10,101 nucleotides of DNA from Echinococcus granulosus (lineage: Eukaryota > Platyhelminthes > Cestoda > Cyclophyllidea > Taeniidae). Below are positions 1 to 7,935 of this stretch, one piece after another (position 1 is the stretch's first letter; each line of letters starts with the position of its first letter). A program made the translations under genes and the position numbers. The notes below the pieces were generated by a model. That model saw only the letters and a list, made by a program, of their open reading frames with translations, did no database searches and was not told where the DNA came from. Location: contig NW_020170548.1 of assembly GCF_000524195.1 (NCBI RefSeq), forward strand, positions 135,480-145,580. The letters run 5' to 3'.

Positions 1-938
1 ACATTTCCTCCAAGCCCGAAGTGATTGCCACCATTTCGTGGCATTAACTTTGGTAAATCACACGACTGCGGACAAAGTGGAGGAGAAGACGCAGCTGGGA
101 ACATGCAAGTGGGACAAAACGAGAGGTGTGTAGGGCTGCATTGGGCTGTTTTCCTCTAGAGGCACTATAATTAAACATGGAACTTGTAGCCAGCTTGCCC
201 CTCTTTGGGTAAAGGACGCGTTGACGCCAATTTCGGTACCACTTATTCCAATTAATGGAATGCTTCAAGTAGTCTTTTCCAACCTTCTTTGGTCGTTTGA
301 AATCACTCACTATAAATTATTCCTATAAATGCGAGCATCCCAGTGGACGACGTATCCGCTCTGGCATCACTGCAAAACATATTTCGCCGAGCTCTAAGTC
401 CCCCCTAATAGAGACGCTTCTTGAGCTAAAAACTCGCCAGAATTTGTTCAATTTATAAAGTCACGTTTCGCTTTGTTTTGTGACAGAGTAAGTCCAACTG
501 GACACTTCACGTATTTGTGAGACGAAAGATGCAAAAGCTCCTGCACCAGAGATGTTTAGATCTGTGTTTAAAATTCACGGATAAATTAGAATAATTTTAA
601 AGTGCCATGCAAGAGGTGCTCCACCATTTTCCAAAAAAATTTTCATTAACGGCACATTACCTAACTAAAACAGTCTGGTGGTGAATGAATTTACCGGTAA
701 TTACATAAGCAAGCAAAGCAAACCCCCTACAATGAGAAGCAAATTCATCTTAAGTAAATATGCCATAAAATTTGTGCAAAAATTACTCATCGGGATTCAT
801 GTAATATCTATTGGGTATCTTTGAAATCTAACAAGAAATTTGCTCATTTGCCTCACACATGAATCAAAAACGCAGCGGTCAAACCAAAAGGTCGGGAATT
901 TGGTTTGATGCTTAGACTTAGGGCATAAAGACACTTCT
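1..938. other. AT-rich non-coding stretch
   Basis: I see no convincing gene here. The minus-strand open frame at 44-310 has no recognisable domain and an unremarkable length. The DNA is AT-rich, with short A and T runs such as the one near 632-645 and two TATAAAT-like strings at 310-317 and 324-330. CG dinucleotides are present. It reads as intergenic or intronic sequence. The TATA-like strings are expected by chance at this composition and no plausible start codon follows them with a good open frame. Confidence 0.5.
245..261. repeat. short inverted repeat (6-bp stem)
   Basis: ATTCCA at 245-250 is the exact reverse complement of TGGAAT at 256-261, with the five-base AT-only loop ATTAA between them. 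A stem this short is common by chance in AT-rich DNA, so no function is proposed. Confidence 0.35.
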
Positions 939-1297
939 ATGGCATTAAAACTCACCAGTTGTGCTGGTCCGAGTTCCAAAAAATGCATTTGCCATTGTGG
1001 CGACCTTTCGCCGCCCACTTCGTACTCAAAGCAAGTCAGTGAGTGGGAGGCCACGCTCCATCTGCCATTTGTTCAACAAGTGCTGCACCGTGATTGGTCG
1101 GTTGAACAACCAGTCAGCTTCGCAGCCGCGAGATGTCAAGGTTTGAGGTCTGCAACAAGTGGGCATGAGCGTAGTGACATCAATCGGGAGAATGGCGTTT
1201 TCGACACTGGTGTGTCATTGACTCGAGAACTGTGAACAAATCAGAAGTTGGGCGTTTCCGCCAACGTCCCTTATGGAAATAAGATTATTTGGGGATA
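939..1297. other. gene-free stretch with two small hairpins
   Basis: Composition rises toward balanced GC relative to the preceding kilobase. Two perfect 5-bp hairpins are visible: GGCGA at 999-1003 with TCGCC at 1008-1012, and GGTTG at 1100-1104 with CAACC at 1107-1111. An inverted CCAAT string (ATTGG) lies at 1093-1097. Overlapping open frames at 797-1054 (minus) and 939-1235 (plus) show no domain and neither has convincing exon boundaries. It could be upstream sequence of the weak exon candidate at 1298, but nothing shows that directly. Confidence 0.3.
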
Positions 1298-1466
1298 ATG
1301 ATCGACTCAGATGCCGAGCAGCAGTTTCTTGAATTATTCTCGGCTGCATGCCTTGGGACGAACACTCCAAGCAGTCCTGGTACACATCTCTCCCCTAAAA
1401 CTGGTAAAAACACGGAAAGAGCGTCCGAGGCAGACCATATCTTTGGTAGCAATAATGAGAGTGATG
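1298..1466 (+). CDS. possible first exon, unknown protein (weak)
   Basis: I do not recognise this protein. An open frame starts at ATG 1298 (a TTG lies three codons upstream) and runs to a stop at 1697-1699. Its N-terminus reads MIDSDAEQQFLELFSAACLG, followed by a Ser/Pro/Asn/Gly-rich, disorder-like segment. The first 60 or so codons carry G at position one in about 19 cases, against about 11 each at positions two and three, a mild coding signature. The signal fades further on. Possible splice donors are CTG|GTAAAA after 1403 and ATG|GTAACT after 1466, both leaving one base of a codon. Either is phase-compatible with the candidate exon at 1975. No domain is visible, and the length is within chance expectation. 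Confidence 0.17.
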
Positions 1467-1974
1467 GTAACTCGGGCCTCAGGAATTGCGGTCACCCATT
1501 GACGCAACCCACTTCTTATAATTTTATCGGGAATGCAGCTTCGGCATATTTATCAAGGAAATCTGGAAATTCATGGCCTTCCTTGTCAAAGTCCCCATTT
1601 GGCACAGTGCAGCATTCAACGCCTCTGCGATGGACAAACATAGCATGCTATCCTCGAATCCGACAAGCACTTACTTTCCAAAATCGCCCAGTTGTGTGAC
1701 TGATCGTGACCACCGGTTCAGCCAAACCATATTTGCTCCCTGGCAAGTCCATTGTAGAACAGGTCGCACAACCATTGGACGGCCAAGACCGTGCGTTCCA
1801 CCCTCTGACTGAATGCTCACAAGAATAACCTCTGTGATGGTGGGCTGGGTGCTACCACAACCAAGTTAGTTAATTTGTACCAGACAAATGTGCACCTGAA
1901 GAATTTCGTGCATGCAAGTGTCATCGTATTTTGTGTGTCTTCACTCGTTCGCAGGTGATCCCATCATCACATAG

Positions 1975-2108
1975 CACTGGCGTGTGGCGCCTTGACACAG
2001 GGTATAGAGGATGCACTGACTCACGGCATATGCGTCGACACCATTTCCATTCCTGGGGATTGTGTCGCAAAGGCAGCATGTGCATTCACTCTATGCCCGC
2101 AAGATTAA
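1975..2108 (+). CDS. possible second/terminal exon, unknown protein (weak)
   Basis: I do not recognise this protein. After an AG at 1973-1974, preceded by pyrimidine-rich sequence around 1930-1952, an open stretch runs to TAA at 2106-2108. It includes the residues LACGALTQGIEDALTHG, then ICVDTISIPGD and a Cys/Ala-rich end. G occupies the first codon position in about 19 of 46 codons, against about 9 at each other position, which is coding-like. It starts with two bases of a split codon, so it fits a donor leaving one base, as at 1403 or 1466. A more classical acceptor (TTCGCAG at 1948-1954) lies just upstream, but in this frame it would bring in a TGA at 1956-1958. Chance remains the default explanation. 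Confidence 0.15.
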
Positions 2109-2817
2109 ATGCCCATACTGATTCCAGGGAATAACCTAATCTATCGGAATAATCTAACATTTTGACTGTGCTGAGGCTGAACAATAGAGGACGACTTTAA
2201 CATGACAGGCAAATAGCCAACTTCAACGGAACAGTGTGCCTTCAGAGCTTCGATCTGGGATTAAGGCGGCTGAAAAGAGTCTGGCCATTCAATGCGAAAT
2301 GTGTCCCTAACTTAGTGCCGCATTCTACCCTTCGGTGTCGGTCAAGTGTTATAGCCTGTCTTGACAGCCATCATTAGCCAAATGAATTAATCATTTTAAA
2401 TCTTTATGGGTGAGTGTGCTCACCCTCCCTCACCCTCACTTGGCTTAAATGAGACCGCCATACAGTAGTGTATAACAGAGTTGACGGTCACTAATTAGCG
2501 TAGAGGTGTCGTCGAAGAGCTTACAACATTCCAATGCCCCATTTCTGATTACCAAGTGCTTGTAGTCTGCTGTAGTTACGATTAACCGTGCGTCCTTCTG
2601 CCGGGTTCAAGCGAAACCTCATCTGCAGTCTAAAGTAGCACTGCATAGAATGCTCTACAACACGACAGGGAGCGCATTTCATGCCTTTCACACCATCGGG
2701 GCCTCGTCACGGTAACCACCCTAGCCGACTCAATACATTCAAAACCCACGTTTTGCCTCAACAACGCTTGAATGACTGCCCTCTATTGACTTTCCCGAGA
2801 AGAATTGTGTTTATTCA
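2109..2817. other. gene-free stretch
   Basis: No open frame of note and no RNA gene were seen. A T-loop-like string near 2603-2618 (GGGTTCAAGCGAAACC) was examined as a possible tRNA arm. It lacks a matching A-box, anticodon arm and acceptor stem. The only structure I can support is the small hairpin and CTCACCCTC duplication at 2408-2437. Confidence 0.4.
2408..2437. repeat. 7-bp perfect hairpin plus CTCACCCTC direct duplication
   Basis: GGGTGAG at 2408-2414 pairs perfectly with CTCACCC at 2419-2425 around a TGTG loop. CTCACCCTC at 2419-2427 is repeated exactly at 2429-2437, so the right arm is duplicated with a 10-base period and two alternative hairpins are possible. No promoter, terminator or known element is implied. 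A local slippage duplication is the simplest explanation. Confidence 0.5.
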
Positions 2818-3057
2818 ATGACACAGCTACTAGGGGACATATCACCACCTATACCTTGTATATGCCCTATCTACTTGGCGTGCACTCCTCATACCTCCGA
2901 AACATGCAGGGCAATTGCTGCCCAACAAGCTCATGGAATCAAGAAAATCAATCGAGGCGGTTTCGAAGGACTGGATAGAGGGAAAGAGGGGCTTGTGCGC
3001 ATTTCGCGGAACGACGCTACTTCCCCCACACAGCCGTCACCAACCAGGAATGGGTAG
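2818..3057 (+). CDS. open frame, doubtful, unknown product
   Basis: I do not recognise this product. The frame starts at ATG 2818 and ends at TAG 3055-3057, 79 residues long. Its second half, from about residue 28 (ETCRAIAAQQAHG onward, then INRGGFEGLDRG), has G at codon position one in about 17 of 41 codons and a purine there in about 30 of 41, which is coding-like. The first half does not share that bias. A shifted frame (2915-3103) is also open across the same bases, which weakens the case. No domain, signal peptide or membrane segment is visible. Confidence 0.1.
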   Translation: MTQLLGDISPPIPCICPIYLACTPHTSETCRAIAAQQAHGIKKINRGGFEGLDRGKEGLVRISRNDATSPTQPSPTRNG

Positions 3058-4016
3058 TCGAAAGCTCTCCTCATCAGTCGTGCACCTCGACTTCCGTACC
3101 TGAACCTCAGGGCAAACCCATCTACGCCACGTCGTGTTGAGGATCATGGCCAAATATGCCCATGTCGATGTCTGCTGCTATCAAAACCATGTCACATTAT
3201 AGGGACTGAAGAGGCCTTATGTCAAATTCTAGGACTAGTTTTGTAATTCACTTAATCTACTATTTGTGATCTGCTAGAACGGATTTTACGAAAAGATTTG
3301 GTGGTATTTTAAACGGGCAGGAATCTGACTAACGCCGTTGCTCAAAGGAGTACGGAAATCGGCTGCTTTTTAACTGTTATAATACTGCTTATTTCAAACC
3401 TATTTAGCAGCTCACAAAGGTGTGCGTTATTTTGAGTGAAAAAGTGGGCAAAATAGTAGAAGTAACGTAAATGGCGGGTTGACTTTGTGAACAACATTAC
3501 CAAATTCAGGCTTGTGACAGATTGTGCGAAAACTTCGATTTGCAATGCAGATACTTTGCACAAACTGACATAAGGTGAGGATTTTGTCTATTGTGTTCTT
3601 CCTTTATTGGAAATATTTCCAATCTTTAGTATTTCATGAGGCCCCACGCCTGAAAGCACTATCAATTACCGAACTTACAGTTCAACACTAGAAAAACAGC
3701 AATATGGAACTAATTATAAGCTTCTTCTCTGCACGGGAGAATAATGACTCACGTATTAATACAAATAGTTCATCCGTTGTTGGTATACAGGTTTTAACTA
3801 CCTGATTTTGTCAGTTAAATTCTCACCAGATGTTATATGTTCATGCCATATGTATTTGCATTGTATTTATTCGCCTCCCGGACGCCTTAACCTATCACAA
3901 TTTACGACCGGTATGCAGAGTGAAATCGCTATTAATTGTAAATTTGATGAGATGCCTAACATCATCCACATTATCGCGAGACTGAGCCTGAACTGACCTT
4001 CAGGGTCACTGTTAGC
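3058..4016. other. AT-rich non-coding stretch
   Basis: The stretch from about 3180 to 4016 is clearly AT-rich, with stops frequent in all frames. The minus-strand frame at 3342-3563 and the plus frame at 3808-3996 have no recognisable content. The notable structure is the palindrome at 3606-3623. Otherwise I see nothing. Confidence 0.45.
3606..3623. promoter_or_regulatory. perfect 18-bp palindrome (possible protein-binding site)
   Basis: ATTGGAAATATTTCCAAT reads identically on both strands. The symmetry breaks at 3605/3624. Its half-site contains ATTGG (an inverted CCAAT string) and GGAAA, so it could be a dimer-binding site, but no partner gene is evident nearby. It is AT-rich, as is its surroundings, which raises the chance probability. 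Calling it regulatory is inference. Confidence 0.3.
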
Positions 4017-4403
4017 GTGCAGTTTGGAAGACTTGGGCGATTACAGATTCTCAGTTGCAAATTTGCTTACACCATAAAGAGTCCTTCCAAAAGTGCCAAA
4101 CATGACAGGACTGGTAAAGAGTACTGCAATGGAGGTTTCGCTTCAATCAAATTGACAGTTTTTGCCTTTCTCTCCAATTTTTGTAAATTATGCGCTTTCT
4201 GCTGTTCACTCCTCTCCGATTTTCCTCTTGGCAGGTATAAACGACGTGGCTACTTTTTAGGTGTACTATATGGGAACATCACTATCAGACTTGTGGGACT
4301 CCTTGAGGTTCCCCACATGTTGACAAAATTCGAACCCCTTGCTAATTCGACCGATTGTCACCGTTGCTCCCATGATCCTCCCGAAGTGGTCACTTCTTGC
4401 TGA
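4017..4403 (+). CDS. open frame / possible terminal exon, unknown product (weak)
   Basis: I do not recognise this product. The frame is open from a GTG at 4017 to TGA at 4401-4403, 128 codons if unspliced. No ATG start is convincing, so an exon is more likely than a whole gene. A good acceptor-like sequence, TTTTCCTCTTGGCAG, ends at 4234. From there the frame reads YKRRGYFLGVLYGNITIRL and onward, to a Cys/His-containing tail (CHRCSH). About two thirds of the codons end in C or T, but G is not enriched at position one (about 24%). The middle part is rich in Cys and Phe (residues 48-68) and hydrophobic. No family match comes to mind, and the length is within chance. Confidence 0.14.
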   Translation: MQFGRLGRLQILSCKFAYTIKSPSKSAKHDRTGKEYCNGGFASIKLTVFAFLSNFCKLCAFCCSLLSDFPLGRYKRRGYFLGVLYGNITIRLVGLLEVPHMLTKFEPLANSTDCHRCSHDPPEVVTSC

Positions 4404-5179
4404 GGATGGCGAAGATTCCTTCTATGCCGGGTGTTCCAGACGCGTTTAGCCTGTTATTTTTTCCTTTTCTCTATTGTCCCGGCGATAATTACAACGACCA
4501 GCCTGCTTTTCTAGTTTCGTCAAACCCATCAGAAAAAGGGAAGCTTACAGTCTCGGATGAAAGCATATTCGCCTCTGCCTTGTAGGTCCCTTATTTTTAT
4601 CCATTACTAACATTGATTTTAGAAATGAGGACAAAGGGGAGATCTGTATCGCCTACCTTGTCGAAATTGGTGGAGGTTGTGATGTGTGTTACCTCAAAAG
4701 GTTTGGTTAAACGGAAGTCCACGTATGAGACGCTGAATAGAGTGGAAGTGAAATTGGATCTACGAAACGGCTTTGGCTAACATTCACAGTAAGTTCTCCA
4801 TAGTTCTGCATTAAATTGGACATTCTGCTGCTAATGCGAGTGTGTAGCGCGACATGTAGGTGTGCGACTGCGGTGGTGATTTGTTTTTGCCTATATAAAT
4901 CTAGCAAACAGGGAAGAGAGGCCGATGAATTTGTTTTCCTTTTATCGAGGACAATCAATATGACTGCTATTGCCGCCGAATTCGTTCAAAGTCCGATTCT
5001 AATTAAGTTACCTTCATTTCGTTGACCAGATATGGTTGCCAATGGTAGCCCCAATCGAACGTCTCCACGGTTTACTCACGTTCGGATGACTTGAGATAAG
5101 TAGATGCACACTTTCCACTACATGGTTACCTAATTTTCAGTTCTGATCTCTATTCTGTACAACCTTCAGCTTAGTAGGT
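4404..5179. other. no confident gene; TATA-like string
   Basis: A TATA-box-like CTATATAAAT lies at 4891-4900. It falls inside an open frame at 4816-5025 that would encode a short hydrophobic, Cys-containing segment (residues LLLMRVCSATCRCATAVVIC) and a polar C-terminus. The two readings compete, and neither has independent support. The minus-strand frame at 4707-4958 is their shadow. I see no RNA gene or repeat here. Confidence 0.3.
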
Positions 5180-5189
5180 GGCTTTTTAG

Positions 5190-5450
5190 AAGTGCGGTGA
5201 ATTGGTGGAGAATGACGACGTGGATGTGTGGATAGTCAGATGGTGGGATGAATGGCTTTGTGGTTGGGTGGACGTATTCGGCATGGAGAAGTGTGCATAG
5301 TGCGGATGCATGTTAGGTGGGTGAATAAAATAAATGAGTGCGAGATTGAGGAGTGGGTGAATAGTTTGCAAACAGAGGAACAAACCTGAAGTAAATCATT
5401 GGATCCGAGATGGATTGGTGGATCTTGAAATGGTGGATGGGAAGGAGATA
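5190..5450. repeat. degenerate G-rich TGG/GGAT low-complexity tract
   Basis: The + strand is strongly G-over-C and built from imperfect copies of GTGG, TGGAT and GGTGAAT motifs. Examples are GTGGGTGAATA at 5317-5327, repeated exactly at 5353-5363, and TGGTGGAT at 5416-5423, repeated at 5431-5438. There is no clean period, so this is cryptic simple sequence or a decayed minisatellite. Stop codons are rare on the complementary CCA/ATCC-rich strand, which explains the long minus-strand open frame there. Confidence 0.5.
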
Positions 5451-5871
5451 ATGTAATTGTTTCCCTTTCTGTTTTTTGAGGAGTTTGTCACGATGCTTCA
5501 GACGCCAACCGATACAACAAACCCAAAGAGCTCCAAACTGGACGAACTGATGACTTCCGTTTAATCGGCCAGCGATGAGAGTGACCTCGACGAAAGTGTG
5601 TAGTTGAGTGTGGACCTTCTGACCTTCTATCCTGCTGCTATGTTCACATTGGAGACATTTGAGAAGGCGAGTTGTCTTAATCGGTGGATTGCATGCCATC
5701 TTCTCACTGGGTAACAACTGGATGGACGCCCGAAATTTGCACAGGCCGTTAGACGACGCACTGAGAGTCGATTGAAGATTGGAGGACTGTGAAAGGTTAG
5801 GTGACATCTACTATTTTTATCGAGTAAATGCATTGCTTTGTGATGCACTTTTGATAAGGTCGGGGGAATGC
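5451..5871. other. no supported gene; minus-strand open frame judged compositional
   Basis: The longest uninterrupted frame in the window runs on the minus strand over 5313-5807 (164 codons) and covers most of this stretch. It is Ser/Leu/His/Lys-rich with only about six acidic residues. Roughly 17% of its codons begin with G, well below typical coding sequence. It has no recognisable domain and is partly made of low-complexity sequence. I therefore do not call it a gene. Confidence 0.4.
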
Positions 5872-5909
5872 ATGGATGGATGGATGGGATGAGATGGGAT
5901 GGATGAAGG
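5872..5909. repeat. short imperfect ATGG microsatellite
   Basis: Four consecutive ATGG units at 5872-5887 are followed by expanded variants (ATGGG, ATGAG, ATGGG, ATGG, ATGAAGG). The tract sits inside a larger G-rich domain and looks like an interrupted tetranucleotide microsatellite. Confidence 0.75.
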
Positions 5910-6312
5910 TATGTAGATTTCGTAGGCGGATAGTTGAGGAGGCGTAGATGCATGCGTGGTCAAAAGACAGGTGGAATCAGATTTGATCGTTTGAATGTCA
6001 ATGGGTTGTGTTGTGTCTCCTGTGGAAGATAAACAGAAAGTGGTAGAGGCGTAAAGATTGAATGACCAGTGACAGGGCGGCTTAGACGTGTTTGCTAGGT
6101 CCTTAATGGAGTGCATGTAGTGTTCAAGTGCAAAGTGGACTCGAGATAAATAAAGGGCATCAAACCTACCTTAGGAGTTGTTTACGTCCGTGAGGCTTGG
6201 GCCAAATAATCCCGAAGCGCCTAGGGCGCACGTTTTGCCTTTTTACCGGAGAAATGTTTCTTATTCAACTTAAAGTCGGGCTGTGCGTCAGTCAGGCGTT
6301 TAAAGGGCTAAA
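5910..6312. other. gene-free stretch upstream of the 6313 candidate
   Basis: Open frames on the minus strand (5627-5953 and 5817-6116) lie over the CCATCC-type complement of the repeat and have no domain. An AATAAA string is present at 6149-6154 with no credible gene ending before it. Just before the 6313 candidate, a pyrimidine-containing stretch ends in GTCAGTCAG near 6297, which could be a splice or trans-splice acceptor. That is only a possibility. Confidence 0.3.
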
Positions 6313-6667
6313 ATGTTCGGGGAAGTGACTGCTGTGATGGTGGAATCGGAAAGTACCACGGTTGGCATCATCACTGACAGGGGCACTGCTGTTGGACGCT
6401 CCATCACTGTCGATATCCATGTAGTCTACTTCATGGTTGCCTCTACCAGGAACCGCGGCACTGTATGCTGGTAAGTGTGTGCACTAGACTTGTTCGTCGC
6501 CTCGATTAGCGGTATGTGGACTGGTCCATGCCGTATGAGCCGTCCACTAGTGACTGGGCCCACCTTCCAGTGTATGCAGTATGAGAGGTCTAGTTATTGG
6601 CACATGTGCTATTGAAGGTGGCGGTTTGGCTCGAGCACTCTCCGGAAGTTTAGCCACTTGTGTTTGA
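6313..6667 (+). CDS. candidate two-exon small gene, unknown 84-residue protein
   Basis: I do not recognise this product. Exon 1 (6313-6470) starts at ATG in an AAAATGT context, three codons after an in-frame TAA, and stays open until CTG|GTAAGT, a near-ideal donor. A 100-base intron ends in CCACCTTCCAG at 6570. Exon 2 (6571-6667) continues in phase to TGA. In exon 1, G occurs at codon positions one, two and three in 23, 11 and 11 of 52 codons, with a purine first in 42. In exon 2 the counts are 14, 13 and 2 of 31. The protein is Val/Thr/Gly-rich (VGIITDRGTAVGRS), with a CCVC motif across the junction and a Gly/Ala-rich tail. A second AG nine bases downstream (after 6579) would keep the frame. 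There is no domain or signal peptide. It may be part of a larger gene, or chance. Confidence 0.25.
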
Positions 6668-7160
6668 AGCGAAATGTGGGAGGCTTGGAAGATTGGCTGG
6701 AATTCACAGGCCTTTGAACGACTTATTTCGCGATGAATCCCAGTGACCATATGTGTATTCAAGAAAATGGATCAACCTCCTTAGTAGTTGCGTTTGGGAG
6801 CTGAGAACTCGCCATAGTTGGATCACTGGAGGACATTGGTAACTGCCGATGGTTGGTTTGCCACCACAGGCTGATCGGTCAATCAACCATTGAGTCAGTC
6901 AGGCAGCTGCTCGACCAGTCAGCTAACAATGTAAAAGCAGGAAGCTTGTCTGATGTGCGTGAAGGTAGTGAGGAACAGGCTCACAAGCCATGAAGTTTAC
7001 CATTCATCATCTGTTTGCAGAAGTGGAAGGGTGTGAACATTTGACCTGAAAGGTGTGTTAGTAGATGGTATAGAGGTGTGTGGATTGGAGGTGAGGCAGA
7101 CGCACCGTACAGGTGGCTTCGGCTTGATCAGGTTTCCTGTGAAACAGTTGAAGTGTGTAG
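6668..7160. other. no supported gene
   Basis: The minus-strand frames at 6547-6762 and 6704-6886 are ordinary in length and content. CAGTCAG at 6896-6902 recurs at 6916-6922, the only short repeat I noticed. The segment near 7021-7090 is very G-rich and C-poor on the + strand, continuing the skew that begins near 5180. Confidence 0.35.
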
Positions 7161-7499
7161 ATCCTGGTAAAACGGTTAATCCAGGTCACTGAGAAAACTT
7201 TGCAGCATTCCGTGGAACGCACGGCATTGTTAGAAGCAGGGATTTGCGTCATGATATCGGTGCGGTACGCCCTACTCCACTCATGCCCACTTGTCATCTG
7301 TTTTGAACCCTTATTTATTGAGTCGTCGGCAGATCCCGATAGATTTGATCAAAACTTATCAACTCTACCGATTTGGATTTATGTGCGAATCTCCAGAATC
7401 TCGCCACAGACGTGTGGAGCACTTGGAAGAGGTACGCAAGCAGAACACCATCCAGGAATGGGGCGAGTAAATAATCCGAGTCTGATGACGAACCACTGA
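7161..7499 (+). CDS. open frame, possible internal exon (doubtful)
   Basis: I do not recognise this product. The frame is open for 112 codons after a TAG at 7158-7160. The start of the stretch (ILVKRLIQVTEKTLQ) could form an amphipathic helix, and a hydrophobic patch follows. Possible exon limits are an AG at 7204 (CTTTGCAG) and a donor-like GGTACGCAAG near 7431. G is not enriched at codon position one (about 29, 20 and 30 across the three positions), which argues against coding. The opposite strand is open in two frames over 7315-7642, so a locally low stop density may explain everything. Confidence 0.1.
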   Translation: MLVKRLIQVTEKTLQHSVERTALLEAGICVMISVRYALLHSCPLVICFEPLFIESSADPDRFDQNLSTLPIWIYVRISRISPQTCGALGRGTQAEHHPGMGRVNNPSLMTNH

Positions 7500-7635
7500 G
7501 AGATAGACGCCTCATTGTCAGGAGTTCCTCTCACTCGTTGCAATGGCAAATCGCATAGATGAGGTGGCAGGTGATCCACACTTGCATCTACTGGGAAGCT
7601 GAAGTCGTGGAGGCCACTAGGCAAGTGGATCTTGC

Positions 7636-7857
7636 ATGTCATGTATTAACAGTTGGCAGAGAGTAGGCGCCGCAGTCTTCTTAACTCCTTGCTTGCTTGC
7701 TGAGTCATTTGTGATGGGGAACGGTTCTTCTGTTCCAGTGTTCGTTGAGCGAGCGGTCGTCTCATTAATTTTCCCTAACAATCCAGTCACTGCCCATCCT
7801 ACGCCTCGAGGACACGCACCACTTCGTCTGACAAAGCAGGACCACCTCGAAGGCTGA
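7636..7857 (+). CDS. open frame, possible small protein or exon (doubtful)
   Basis: I do not recognise this product. ATG 7636 follows an in-frame TAG by five codons, and the frame ends at TGA 7855-7857 (73 residues). The segment from residue 10 (RVGAAVFLTPCLLAES) is hydrophobic and followed by Val-rich sequence, then a Pro/His/Arg tail. G is at codon position one in about 24 of 73 codons, against about 13 and 15 at the other two, a mild coding signature. The hydrophobic segment is not a clean signal peptide because it begins ten residues in and has an Arg at its edge. No splice context is compelling. Confidence 0.13.
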   Translation: MSCINSWQRVGAAVFLTPCLLAESFVMGNGSSVPVFVERAVVSLIFPNNPVTAHPTPRGHAPLRLTKQDHLEG

Positions 7858-7935
7858 ATGCAGTCGCACGTATTTGCTAGGAATTATCCTCTTGCTGTAG
7901 GCTGCCACCCCAATCCTTTCCAGATCTGTCGGCTC

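Noticed and set aside
1832..1858. CTGTGATGGTGG followed by TACCAC, similar to 6332-6359, as a dispersed repeat
   Set aside because: A few 12-base matches are expected by chance in 10 kb, the spacers differ by one base, and the flanking sequence does not align.
2404..2414. ATGGGTGAG resembling the end of a flatworm spliced-leader exon and its donor
   Set aside because: The upstream bases do not resemble a spliced-leader exon, and no Sm-site or snRNA-like stem structure was seen downstream.
2603..2618. GGGTTCAAGCGAAACC as a tRNA T-arm
   Set aside because: The T-loop is not canonical, and no A-box, anticodon arm or acceptor stem lies at the right distance.
4891..4900. CTATATAAAT as a core promoter TATA box
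   Set aside because: No credible start codon and open frame follow at a suitable distance, and AT-rich strings of this kind are common nearby.
4816..5025. Short hydrophobic Cys-containing frame as a membrane protein
   Set aside because: There is no good ATG upstream of the hydrophobic segment, codon-position bias is absent, and the minus strand is open over the same bases.
5313..5807. 164-codon minus-strand open frame, the longest in the window
   Set aside because: It has very few acidic residues, a low fraction of G-starting codons, overlaps low-complexity repeats, and its length is near the chance maximum for six frames of 10 kb.
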